The notes beneath the pieces are model-generated. The model was not told the origin of the DNA, did no database searches, and saw only the letters and a list, made by a program, of their open reading frames with translations. Shown here piece by piece: positions 35,335-43,653 of a stretch of DNA of 64,000 nucleotides (position 1 is its first letter; each line of letters starts with the position of its first letter). The translations under genes and the position numbers were made by a program. Location of the stretch: contig JADKBN010000018.1 in assembly GCA_016715065.1 (NCBI GenBank), positions 1-64,000 on the forward strand, in the 5' to 3' direction. This DNA is from Fibrobacterota bacterium (GTDB taxonomy: Bacteria; Fibrobacterota; Fibrobacteria; UBA5070).

Positions 35335-37166
35335 TGTGCGGAATTGTTGGATACCTGGGCGATCGTCCCGCCCTTCCACTCCTGCTGGAGGGTCTCAAGC
35401 GCCTGGAATACCGCGGATACGACTCCGCGGGCGTGTGCGTGCGACGTCCGGACGGATTGTCCACCTGCCGTGAAGTGGGCAAGGTGGCCGCGCTGGAAGC
35501 GAGGGTCGGCAAGGATCTGGCGAGCTTCGCGGGCACCGAAGGCATCGCGCACACCCGCTGGGCCACCCACGGCGTGCCCGCCGAGCGCAACGCGCATCCG
35601 CACCGCGACGACAAATCCCGCATCAGCCTGGTCCACAACGGGATCATCGAAAACTACCAGACCATCAAGACCGCCCTGGAATCCAAGGGCTGCAAGTTCG
35701 AGAGCGAGACCGACACGGAAGTGCTGGCCATGCTCGTGGGCGAACTGTACGAAGGCGACCTGGAAAAGGCCGTCCAGGCGGCTCTGCGCGAGATCACCGG
35801 CGCCTACGCGATCGCGGTGATGAGCGTGGACGAACCCGGCGTGATGGTGGTGGCCCGCAAGGGAAGCCCCTTGATGGTGGGAATCGGGCTGAACGAATTC
35901 GTGATCGCTTCCGATCCATCCGCGATCGTGGCGCACACCCAGCAGGCCTTCGCGCTGGAAGACTTCACCGTCTGCCGGCTCACCCGCGACGGGTACCGCA
36001 CATCCAATCTCCACAACATCCCCGTGACCCCCAAGCTCATGGAACTGGAGATGAAGCTCGAGGAGATCGAGCTCGGCGAATTCCCCCACTTCATGCTCAA
36101 GGAGATCTTCGAGCAACCCAAGGCCCTGCGCAACACGTTGTCGGGCCGCGTCGACATGGAACGCGGCGAGATCTTCCTGGGCGGCTTGCAACAGATCGGG
36201 CGCAAACTGACCCACGCCAAGCGCATCGTGTTCACCGGCCAGGGAACGGCCTGGCACGCGGCTTTGGTGGCCGAGTACATGATGGAGGAACTCGCCCGGA
36301 TTCCGTGCGAAGTGCAGTACGGCTCCGAGTTCCGCTACCGCAATCCCATCGTGGAAGACCACACCGTGCTGGTGGCCATTTCCCAGTCCGGCGAGACGGC
36401 CGACACCCTGGCCGCCCTGGAGGAAGCCAAGCAACGCGGGGCTCTCACGCTGGGGATCGTCAACGTGGTGGGCAGCTCCATCGCCCGGGCCACCGACGCG
36501 GGCGTGTATCTGCGGGTGGGACCGGAAATCGGCGTGGCCAGCACCAAGGCGTTCATCGGGCAGGTGGCGGTCAGCGCCATGCTCGCCCTCTACGCGGGTC
36601 GGCGCAGGCACCTTTCCATCGAGGCCACGGGATCGCTGTTGACCGAGCTCGACGCCATCCCGGACAAGATCCGTCAGGTCACCGACCAGTCCGAGCACAT
36701 CAAGAGCATCGTGGCCAAGTACGTGGATCTGAACAACTGGCTCTTCTTGGGACGCGGATACAACTACCCGGTCGCGCTGGAAGGCGCCCTCAAGATCAAG
36801 GAAATCTCGTACATCCACGCCGAAGGCATGCCGGCCGCGGAAATGAAGCACGGGCCCATCGCGCTGATCCACGACGGCATGCCCTGCGTGTTCGTGGCTC
36901 CCATGGGAAGCCAGCACGACAAGGTGATCGGCAACATGCAGGAAGTCCGGGCCCGTGGCGGACGGGTGATCGTGATCGCCTCGGAAGGCGACACCGAGAT
37001 CGAATCCCACGCCGACGAGATCATTCGCGTGCCGGCCTGTCCCGAGGTGTTCAGCCCCATGGTCACCACCGTGGCCTTGCAATTGATGGCCTACCACGCG
37101 GCGGTCCTGCGCGGCCATGACGTGGACAAGCCCCGCAATCTCGCCAAATCCGTGACCGTGGAATGA
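35334..37166 (+). CDS. glmS: Glutamine--fructose-6-phosphate aminotransferase
   Basis: 610 residues, the usual length. Cys2 after the initiator Met (MCGIVGYLGDRPAL) is the glutaminase nucleophile. HNGIIENY follows in the N-terminal glutaminase domain. Two SIS sugar-isomerase domains follow with SQSGETADTL and AAEMKHGPIALI. The end DKPRNLAKSVTVE is the classic GlmS C-terminus. Makes glucosamine-6-phosphate from fructose-6-phosphate and glutamine, the entry to UDP-GlcNAc. Coupled to glmM upstream and the aminotransferase downstream by short overlaps. No glmS riboswitch can sit in front of it because of the overlap. Confidence 0.95.
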   Translation: MCGIVGYLGDRPALPLLLEGLKRLEYRGYDSAGVCVRRPDGLSTCREVGKVAALEARVGKDLASFAGTEGIAHTRWATHGVPAERNAHPHRDDKSRISLVHNGIIENYQTIKTALESKGCKFESETDTEVLAMLVGELYEGDLEKAVQAALREITGAYAIAVMSVDEPGVMVVARKGSPLMVGIGLNEFVIASDPSAIVAHTQQAFALEDFTVCRLTRDGYRTSNLHNIPVTPKLMELEMKLEEIELGEFPHFMLKEIFEQPKALRNTLSGRVDMERGEIFLGGLQQIGRKLTHAKRIVFTGQGTAWHAALVAEYMMEELARIPCEVQYGSEFRYRNPIVEDHTVLVAISQSGETADTLAALEEAKQRGALTLGIVNVVGSSIARATDAGVYLRVGPEIGVASTKAFIGQVAVSAMLALYAGRRRHLSIEATGSLLTELDAIPDKIRQVTDQSEHIKSIVAKYVDLNNWLFLGRGYNYPVALEGALKIKEISYIHAEGMPAAEMKHGPIALIHDGMPCVFVAPMGSQHDKVIGNMQEVRARGGRVIVIASEGDTEIESHADEIIRVPACPEVFSPMVTTVALQLMAYHAAVLRGHDVDKPRNLAKSVTVE

Positions 37167-38272
37167 ACACGACCATTCCGTTCGTCGACCTCGAGCCGCA
37201 GTACCGGGACGCCGGGGCGGACATCGAGGCCGCAGCCTTGCGGGTGCTGCGCTCCCGACAGTATGTGCTGGGACCGGAAGTCGAAGCCTTCGAACGGGAA
37301 TTTTCCACCGCCATCGGGACGCGCTACTGCGTGGGGACGGATTCCGGCACCAGCGCTTTGCGCCTGGCCCTGCAGGCCTGCGGGATCGGCCCGGGCGACG
37401 AGGTGATCACCACTCCCGCCACCTTCATCGCCACCGTGGAGGCCATTCGCCAAACCGGTGCGCGCGCGGTGTTGGCCGACATCGATCCGGCCAGTTGGAA
37501 CCTCGACCCCGCTCGAGTGGAGCACGTGCTGGGCCCGCGCAGTCGGGCGATCATTCCGGTGCACCTCCATGGACGCTCGGCGGACCTTTGCGCCTTTGGC
37601 GAGCTGTGCCTGCACCACGGCTTGACCCTGGTGGAGGACGCCGCCCAAGCCCATCTGGCCCATCACGGCGGAAGACGCTGCGGCACCATGGGCATGGCGG
37701 GGTGTTTCTCGTTTTATCCGGGCAAGAACCTCGGAGCCGCAGGCGAGGCCGGCGCGGTGGTCACCTCCGACCCCGAAATCGCCCGCCGCGTGGCGATGTT
37801 GCGCGATTTTGGAAGCGAAAGGAAGTACGAGCACATCCTGCAGGGCGGCACCAATGCCCGGCTGGAATCGATCCAGGCCGCGATCCTGCGCGCCAAGCTC
37901 CCTTTTTTGGAGGGCTGGACCCAAGATCGCGAACGGATCGCCCTGCGCTATCTGGAAGGCCTGGCCGACCTTCCCCTGACCCTGCCGGCCGCGGTGGGAT
38001 CCGACCGCCACGTCTGGCACGTGTTCGCCGTGCGCCACCCTCGCCGGGACTGGCTTCGCCAGGAGCTGGCCGCGCGGGGAATCGAAACCGGCATCCACTA
38101 TCCCAAGCCGGTCCATCTGCAACCCGCTTGCCAATACCTGGGCTACCGCGAAGGCGACTTCCCGCACGCCGAGGCCTACTGTCGCGAGACGTTGAGCCTC
38201 CCCCTCTGGACCGGAATGCCGGATTCTGTCCAAGACCGCGTGATCGAGACACTGGAATCGATTCTCCGGTGA
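37163..38272 (+). CDS. DegT/DnrJ/EryC1-type sugar-nucleotide aminotransferase
   Basis: 369 residues from an ATG overlapping the glmS stop. PLP-dependent fold type I motifs: TDSGTSALRLAL, LVEDAAQAH with the cofactor Asp, and FSFYPGKNLGAAGEAG with the Schiff-base Lys near residue 187. These enzymes aminate keto-sugars on UDP or dTDP carriers for surface glycans. The DFGSERKYEH loop is typical of the family. Substrate not predictable from sequence alone. One-base overlap with the next gene. Confidence 0.9.
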   Translation: MNTTIPFVDLEPQYRDAGADIEAAALRVLRSRQYVLGPEVEAFEREFSTAIGTRYCVGTDSGTSALRLALQACGIGPGDEVITTPATFIATVEAIRQTGARAVLADIDPASWNLDPARVEHVLGPRSRAIIPVHLHGRSADLCAFGELCLHHGLTLVEDAAQAHLAHHGGRRCGTMGMAGCFSFYPGKNLGAAGEAGAVVTSDPEIARRVAMLRDFGSERKYEHILQGGTNARLESIQAAILRAKLPFLEGWTQDRERIALRYLEGLADLPLTLPAAVGSDRHVWHVFAVRHPRRDWLRQELAARGIETGIHYPKPVHLQPACQYLGYREGDFPHAEAYCRETLSLPLWTGMPDSVQDRVIETLESILR

Positions 38273-39291
38273 TGAACTACCCACCTTCCGCCCATGCGTT
38301 GCGACTGGTCCGTTCGAACCTTGGCTGGCAGCCCGGGCAGGCGCACTTCGAGCCGGTTTGGGCCGGACGCCACGTGCGGGTGTTCAAGGTGAGCTGCGAT
38401 GGATCGGACCCGGTGGCGCTCAAGGAATACGCTCCGGACTTCCGGGCCACCCTGACCCTGCAACGGGAATTTTCTGGATTGCGGCTGCTGGAGCGGTTCG
38501 GAGCCTGCTCGTGCGTTCCCAAGGCCTTGCACCAGGACTCCGACCACGGCGTGGCGATGTACGAGTGGAAGGACGGGACGGTGATTTCTCCTGTCGACCG
38601 CGGCGAGGATGTGTTCGATCCGTTCGTGGAATTTTTGGCCTCCTGCGCCAAGATCCCCGCCAACGAACTCCCTGACTGGTCACCGGATGCCGCTCGATCC
38701 GGTGCCCACCTGGAAACCTCCCTGCACCAGCGGCTGGAAAAGATCCCGCGCGACCATTCCGGTCTGAAGGCCTGGATCGAGAGCAAGCTCCAGCCTGCCC
38801 TGGCACAATTCGCGGGTCAATCGCGACACGCCATCGAAAGCGTGCTGGATTGGGACCAGGAACTTCCCCTGGAGCGCCGGATTCTGGCGCCTTCGCACCT
38901 GGGCTTTCCCGATGTGATCGAAACGACCTCGCGCCAGATCATTTTCCTGACCTTTTCGAAGTTCGGGCAGGACGATCCCGCCGCGCTTTTGGCGCAGATT
39001 CTGCATCAATCCGCCCAAACGGCCACCCCCGACCAGAAGGCCCGTCTGATCCCGAAATTTTTCGAGAGCTTCGGGTCCGATCCCCTCCTGGGCACGCGAT
39101 TTTCCGCTTGGTTCCCGTTGGTGGGCCTGCAACACACCCTGGACTTGCTCGATGTGTTCTGCCCGATGGATCGCGCCCTGCGCGACTTCGCCGGGTTGGT
39201 GGTCAGGCCCAAAGAGGAAGTCCTCTCCCACGCCCTGGAGCGGGCGGATCAATCGCTGGAAGCGCTCAAAACGGCCGTTTCCGACTCGTAA
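38272..39291 (+). CDS. APH-fold phosphotransferase-like protein, probable pseudokinase
   Basis: 339 residues. The fold resembles the aminoglycoside-phosphotransferase-like kinases found in surface-polysaccharide clusters: VALKEYA with the ATP Lys near residue 50, LQREFSGLRLLERF, then RILAPSHLGFPDVI where relatives have PSDFGFHNA, and IFLTFSKFGQDDP where relatives have FLDFEYFGWDDP. The catalytic-loop Asp and Asn and the metal-binding Asp are therefore replaced. It probably does not transfer phosphate but may bind a ligand or partner. One-base overlap with the aminotransferase suggests coupled expression. The family match and residue comparison are from memory of the family pattern. Confidence 0.65.
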   Translation: MNYPPSAHALRLVRSNLGWQPGQAHFEPVWAGRHVRVFKVSCDGSDPVALKEYAPDFRATLTLQREFSGLRLLERFGACSCVPKALHQDSDHGVAMYEWKDGTVISPVDRGEDVFDPFVEFLASCAKIPANELPDWSPDAARSGAHLETSLHQRLEKIPRDHSGLKAWIESKLQPALAQFAGQSRHAIESVLDWDQELPLERRILAPSHLGFPDVIETTSRQIIFLTFSKFGQDDPAALLAQILHQSAQTATPDQKARLIPKFFESFGSDPLLGTRFSAWFPLVGLQHTLDLLDVFCPMDRALRDFAGLVVRPKEEVLSHALERADQSLEALKTAVSDS

Positions 39292-39368
39292 CCGCCACGC
39301 GGCAAATTCTTCCCCTCGATCGCCGAGGCAAGGAACGGGAAGTGACCGGGCCGGCCCCCGACCTGCGT

Positions 39369-39384
39369 TGGTACGGTCCTTGAT
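39369..39384 (+). promoter_or_regulatory. Sigma-54-like promoter motif A
   Basis: TGGTACGGTCCTTGAT fits the -24/-12 pattern TGGCACG-N4-TTGCW with C to T and C to A changes; the GG and the TTG are at the correct spacing. It lies 14 bp before the next start codon, in a 106-bp gap in an otherwise gap-free operon. An almost identical copy lies at 51021. Confidence 0.5.
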
Positions 39385-39397
39385 AAAGCTTCTGGCC

Positions 39398-40069
39398 ATG
39401 AACATCCTCGCCCACCGCGGGTTGGTCCAAGGACCGGACCGAGCACTCGAGAACCGAGCGGATACGGTCGAGGCCGCCTTGGCCATCGGGTTTGGATTGG
39501 AAACCGACATCCGCTTCTGGTCCAGCCAGGCTTACATCTCGCACGATCGCCTGCCGGAATCTCCCGATCCGTCGATGTCGGCCCTGGACCATGTCGGATT
39601 GTGGTCGGGATCCACCGCGCCGATCGCCTTGAATTTCAAGGAACCGGGCACGGCCGAACTCCTGGTCGATTTCCTGGAGCGCACGGGCACCGCAGGCCGG
39701 GTTTGCGTCTTCGACATGGAACTCGTGGAAGACGTGCCGGGTTCCACCGCCCACCGCCTGCGCGAACTGCACCCCGGCCTCCTCTTGGCCGCACGGGCCA
39801 GCGACAGACAAGAGCCCCTGGAGCGGGCGCTGGCCTTGCCGGGCGAAGTGGTGTGGATGGACGAATTCGAGGGCCCTTGGATCGGGCAAAAGGAGATCGA
39901 GGCCGTGCACCGTGCGGGAAAGCAGGCCTGGATGGTGCTGCCCGACTTGCACGGCGCGACCAGGGAACGAATGGCTCGACGGCTCGTGTCGTTCGCCGAC
40001 TGGGGCGCCGACACGATCTGCACCGACTGGGCGCTGGACGCACGACAGATTTTGGAGAGCCGCCGATGA
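39398..40069 (+). CDS. Glycerophosphodiester phosphodiesterase-like protein
   Basis: 223 residues from ATG 39398. GDPD-type active-site residues are present in order: LAHRG, ALENRADT, ETDIRF and SHDRLPE, and WMDEFEGPW further on. The classic enzymes release an alcohol from glycerophosphodiesters; here, in a polysaccharide locus, it may act on a phosphodiester-linked glycan or lipid. Shorter than most GDPDs. No signal peptide, so cytoplasmic. Overlaps the cupin gene by 4 bp. Confidence 0.7.
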   Translation: MNILAHRGLVQGPDRALENRADTVEAALAIGFGLETDIRFWSSQAYISHDRLPESPDPSMSALDHVGLWSGSTAPIALNFKEPGTAELLVDFLERTGTAGRVCVFDMELVEDVPGSTAHRLRELHPGLLLAARASDRQEPLERALALPGEVVWMDEFEGPWIGQKEIEAVHRAGKQAWMVLPDLHGATRERMARRLVSFADWGADTICTDWALDARQILESRR

Positions 40070-40386
40070 ACTCGCACCGATTGGAAACCTTCCGCGGGGG
40101 ATGGTTCGTCGGGGCCTTCCAGCCGCGGCTGATCGCCTCCGACCACATCGAGGTGGCCGTGAAGCGCTACGCGGCCGGGGACGCCGAAGGACGGCATGTC
40201 CATCGCATCGCGACCGAACTGACCTTGATCGCCTCGGGCAAGGTGCGGATGAACGGCGTGGTTTGGACCCAAGGGGACATCCTGGAGATCCTCCCGGGCG
40301 AATCCACCGATTTCCTGGCTTTGGAAGACACGATCACCGTGGTGGTGAAAACGCCTTCCGCGCCCGACGACAAGTACCCCGGATGA
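40066..40386 (+). CDS. Small cupin-like protein
   Basis: 106 residues from an ATG overlapping the previous stop. Beta-rich, with HVHRIATELTLIASGKVRMN and GDILEILPGESTDFLALED, the two conserved cupin half-motifs (HxH...E and G(D)xxxxPG). Similar stand-alone cupins in polysaccharide loci bind or isomerise sugar intermediates. Specific role unknown. 4-bp overlap with the HAD gene. Confidence 0.75.
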   Translation: MNSHRLETFRGGWFVGAFQPRLIASDHIEVAVKRYAAGDAEGRHVHRIATELTLIASGKVRMNGVVWTQGDILEILPGESTDFLALEDTITVVVKTPSAPDDKYPG

Positions 40387-41051
40387 AAGACAAACCGATG
40401 GCTGGACGCAACGTGGACGCGGTCTTTTTCGATCTGGATGGCGTGCTGGTGGATGCCACCGAATGGCACTACGAGGCCCTCAACCGCGCCTTGGGACTGT
40501 TCGGGTTCGAGATCACCCGCTACGAGCATCTCACGACCTACAACGGGCTCCCGACCCGGCGCAAGCTCGAGATGCTCACGGTGGAAAAAGGACTCCCCAA
40601 GGCTCTGCACGGATTGATCTCGCGCGTGAAGCAGGCCTATACGGTCCAGGAGATCCAGACCCGTTGCTGGCCGGCTTTCGAGAAGGAATACATGCTCTCG
40701 CGGTTGCGCCGCGAAGGTTACCGCCTGGCGGTGTGTTCCAACGCCGTGCGCGAAAGCGTGACGATGATGCTGGAACGCTCCGGAATCCTCGGGTATTTCG
40801 AGCTTCTGGTGTCCAACGAGGACGTGGCCAACCCCAAGCCCGACCCCGAGATCTACCTGGAAACGTGTCGGCGATTGGGCCTCGACCCCTCGCGCGTGGT
40901 GGTGGTGGAAGACGCCCCGCACGGCATCGAATCGGCGCGGCGGGCAGGCACGCGCGTCTGCGAAGTCAGCGGGTTTCCGGAGGTCGATTGGAAACGCTTG
41001 GGGGCGTTCCTGGACAGCGCCCAACGCGAAGGAGGAGCTTCCCCATGCTGA
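40383..41051 (+). CDS. HAD-family phosphatase or phosphoglucomutase-like
   Basis: 222 residues from ATG 40383 (a second ATG lies at 40398). HAD motif I is VFFDLDGVLVD with both Asp, motif II AVCSNAVRESV, motif III NPKPDPEIY and motif IV VVEDAPHGIESARRAG. The four-helix cap and length fit the beta-phosphoglucomutase/phosphatase group. Likely acts on a sugar phosphate. Located directly before two nucleotidyltransferase genes, so it could make or remove the phosphorylated sugar they use. Stop overlaps the next start by 7 bp. Confidence 0.85.
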   Translation: MKDKPMAGRNVDAVFFDLDGVLVDATEWHYEALNRALGLFGFEITRYEHLTTYNGLPTRRKLEMLTVEKGLPKALHGLISRVKQAYTVQEIQTRCWPAFEKEYMLSRLRREGYRLAVCSNAVRESVTMMLERSGILGYFELLVSNEDVANPKPDPEIYLETCRRLGLDPSRVVVVEDAPHGIESARRAGTRVCEVSGFPEVDWKRLGAFLDSAQREGGASPC

Positions 41052-41792
41052 CCATCGTCGTTCCCATCGGCGGAGAAGCCAAGCGATTCCAGGAACGCGG
41101 CTACACCTTTCCCAAACCACTGGTGGAGATCGCCGGCAAGCCCATGATCGAGATCGTGGCGAAGAACCTCGCCCCCACCACGGACCACCGCTTCGTGTTC
41201 GTGGCCCGCCAGGAGGACCTTTCCCGGTGGGCTCTGCGAGAGGTCCTGGAACTGGTCAGTCCGGGATGCAAGATCGTTCCCTTGCGCCGCCCCACCAGCG
41301 GGGCGCTTTGCTCGGTGCTTTTGGCCATGGAGGAGATTCCCGCCGAGGAGGAGCTTCTGGTCGCCAACGGCGACCAGTTCCTGGACCAGGCGATGGACGT
41401 TTTTTTTGCAAGCCATGCGCCGAAGCGGTGCCGACGGCGGAATCCTCACCTTTCCTTCGCGCCACCCCAAGTGGTCGTTCGTGCGCCTGGAAGACGAGGC
41501 GGTGGTGCAGGTCGCCGAAAAACGTCCGATCAGCGATTGGGCCACGGCCGGGATCTACTGGTTTCGCAGGGCGGCGGACTTCCTGCAGGCCGCGGAACGG
41601 TCGATCCTCAAGAACGCGGGTCTGGACGGACAGTTCTACGTCTGCCCGGTATACAACGAGATGATCCTCGACGGCGCGAAGATCCTGACCCACCGCATCG
41701 CCCGCGAGGCCATGCACTCGCTGGGCACCCCCGAGGACGTGGAAGCCTTCGCCTGCGATCGCGCCCGCTCGAGCCTGGAGGTGCGGGCATGA
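41045..41792 (+). pseudogene. Sugar nucleotidyltransferase, frameshifted at an 8-T run
   Basis: ATG 41045 with GGAGGAG upstream begins a nucleotidyltransferase (LTIVVPIGGEAKRFQERGY, LLVANGDQFLDQAMDV). At the eight T at about 41399-41406 the frame changes: with seven T the protein continues VFLQAMRRSGADGGILTFPS, then HPKWSFVRLEDEAVVQVAEK, to stop 41792. The intact paralogue directly downstream aligns through this point (NSDQW then MTFWNDHPKWSYAR). So the gene is either broken, phase-variable or slippage-read, or the run is a sequencing error. Full product would be about 248 residues. GT-A type fold; substrate not known. Confidence 0.75.
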
Positions 41793-42520
41793 TGAACATC
41801 GTCGTGCCCATGGCCGGTCGCGGATCGCGCTTCGCCAGTGTCGGATACAAGGACCCCAAACCGCTGATCCCCGTCGAAGGCAGGCCCATGATCGACTGGG
41901 TGGTCGAGTGCATGCGCCCTTCGCAGCCGCACCGGTTCGTGTTCCTGTGCCTGGGCGAACATCTGCGCGAAACTCCGATGCGTGCCGTGCTGGAGCGGTC
42001 GGCTCCCGGCTGCTTGGTGGTAGGGGTGGAATCGGTCACCGAAGGGGCCGCCTGCACGGTGCTTTTGGCCCGGGAATGGATCGACGGCGACGCCCCCCTG
42101 ATGATCGCCAACAGCGACCAGTGGGTCTGCCATCCCGTGGACCGCTATCTCGCCGGCATGGGCGATGCCGACGGACTGATCATGACTTTCTGGAACGACC
42201 ACCCCAAGTGGTCGTACGCGAGGCAATCGGCGGATGGTTCGGTGGTGGAGGTGGTGGAAAAACAGGTCGTGTCCGACCAGGCCACGGTGGGCGTGTACAA
42301 TTTCCGTCATGGGCGGGATTTCGTGCGGGCCGCCGACCTCATGATCGCCCAGGACCTGCGGGTCAACAACGAATTCTACGTGGCCCCCGCCTACAACATC
42401 CTGATCGCCGAAGGCCGGAGGATCGCTCTCTTCGACATCGAGAAGGACGGCGGCAGGATGCACGGACTGGGCACGCCGGAGGATCTGGAAGCGTTTTTGG
42501 CCTCGCGGGGACGATCATGA
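41789..42520 (+). CDS. Sugar-phosphate nucleotidyltransferase-like protein
   Basis: 243 residues from ATG 41789 (ATGA overlap). Begins MNIVVPMAGRGSRFASVGY, the G-x-G-x-R nucleotide loop, with DPKPLIPVEGRPMIDW next and NSDQW metal-binding region. Paralogue of the frameshifted gene directly upstream, probably by tandem duplication. Such proteins activate sugar 1-phosphates as NDP-sugars, or act as related glycan transferases. C-terminus reads HGLGTPEDLEAFL, typical of the family. Coupled to the WavE-like gene by 4 bp. Confidence 0.85.
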   Translation: MMNIVVPMAGRGSRFASVGYKDPKPLIPVEGRPMIDWVVECMRPSQPHRFVFLCLGEHLRETPMRAVLERSAPGCLVVGVESVTEGAACTVLLAREWIDGDAPLMIANSDQWVCHPVDRYLAGMGDADGLIMTFWNDHPKWSYARQSADGSVVEVVEKQVVSDQATVGVYNFRHGRDFVRAADLMIAQDLRVNNEFYVAPAYNILIAEGRRIALFDIEKDGGRMHGLGTPEDLEAFLASRGRS

Positions 42521-43653
42521 TCCCGTCGATGCGCCCGCCGCGCTGGGCCCTGATGACAGGTCTTGTCCGAGACGCGGGCGGCTACCTGGAAAAGCTCCGC
42601 TTGCTCGAAGGTTGGCTGCGGGGCGGAATGATCAGCGGGATCGTCGCCTCCACCTGGGAAGGGGAGCTGGACAAGCATCCCGAGGTGTCCCTGGAGCTTG
42701 CCCGATTGGGAGCGCTCGTCGTGGAAAGCCCCGAGATGGATCTGGTGCTGCCGGGCAGTTTCCTGCACCAGGTCCGGACCATCCGCGCGGGCTTGGCGAT
42801 GGTGCCCCAAGGCGCGCTGGTCCTGCGGCTGCGCTCGGACAAATGCGAGCTGGCCGAATCGGACCATTCCTGTTTCGATTTGGCGGACTCCCCCGCCAGG
42901 TCGCCGTTTTCGCACTCCCCGGCCGTGTTCCGAAACCGCATGGCCGTTCCGGGAGCCCAGCTTCTCACGCCTTTTTTCCTGGTCGACCAGGTGTTCTGCG
43001 CCCTGCGGGAAGACCTTTGGGAGCTTTGCTCCTACGATCTGCGCCTGGAAATCGAAGGCTCGGAGGTCATCCCCGAGCAGATGCTCTACGCCCGCCCCTT
43101 CCTGGACCGCATCGAAGTGTTCGATCTCCATTTCCGGATGCAGCGACGGTTGTTCGGCTACCCGATGGCCATTTGGCGGCATTTGCGCGACGGGAGTCTG
43201 GCCTCGCCCGTGTTCCTGGAAATCCTGGCCGCCTGGCTCCAGATCCTGGACACCCACTTCCGGGTCGGCTTCCGGACCGTCGGGCCCATCGACTGGGCCT
43301 CGTGGAGCCTGGAGACCCAGCTGGACGCGCAAGACGGCGACCGCTGCATCGGTTTCAGCTCTGCGGCGGTGACCCTGGCCTTCGAGCGCGACGATTGGAT
43401 CGGGCCGTTGCTATCGGGTCAAACGGTGCAGGATCCGACCACCCGGCGTCTGCTGGAGGCGTTGGAGCGCCTGCAAAGTGGAACCCAAACACCTTGGCAT
43501 CCCGGGTCCGCCTCGATCCCGCCGCAAGCGGAGGATCTTCGCCGGTTCTACGAGGCCGTGCTGGGTCCCGGCGGCAAACTGCCCGTCGCCCGAGCGGGGC
43601 GGGTGCGCCTGGGTGGGGCCGCGCCACGGTGGAGGATCCATGGAAGTCCGTGA
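42517..43653 (+). CDS. WavE-like polysaccharide synthesis protein
   Basis: 378 residues from ATG 42517. Phrases fit the WavE lipopolysaccharide family (PF07507): GIVASTWEGELDKHPE, VVESPEMD, HQVRTIRAGLAMV and LVLRLRSDKCEL. WavE proteins belong to the outer-core biosynthesis cluster of Vibrio cholerae and are probably glycosyltransferases. Cytoplasmic, no membrane segment. Ends with a 14-bp overlap with the L-glutamine kinase-like gene. Confidence 0.7.
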   Translation: MIPSMRPPRWALMTGLVRDAGGYLEKLRLLEGWLRGGMISGIVASTWEGELDKHPEVSLELARLGALVVESPEMDLVLPGSFLHQVRTIRAGLAMVPQGALVLRLRSDKCELAESDHSCFDLADSPARSPFSHSPAVFRNRMAVPGAQLLTPFFLVDQVFCALREDLWELCSYDLRLEIEGSEVIPEQMLYARPFLDRIEVFDLHFRMQRRLFGYPMAIWRHLRDGSLASPVFLEILAAWLQILDTHFRVGFRTVGPIDWASWSLETQLDAQDGDRCIGFSSAAVTLAFERDDWIGPLLSGQTVQDPTTRRLLEALERLQSGTQTPWHPGSASIPPQAEDLRRFYEAVLGPGGKLPVARAGRVRLGGAAPRWRIHGSP

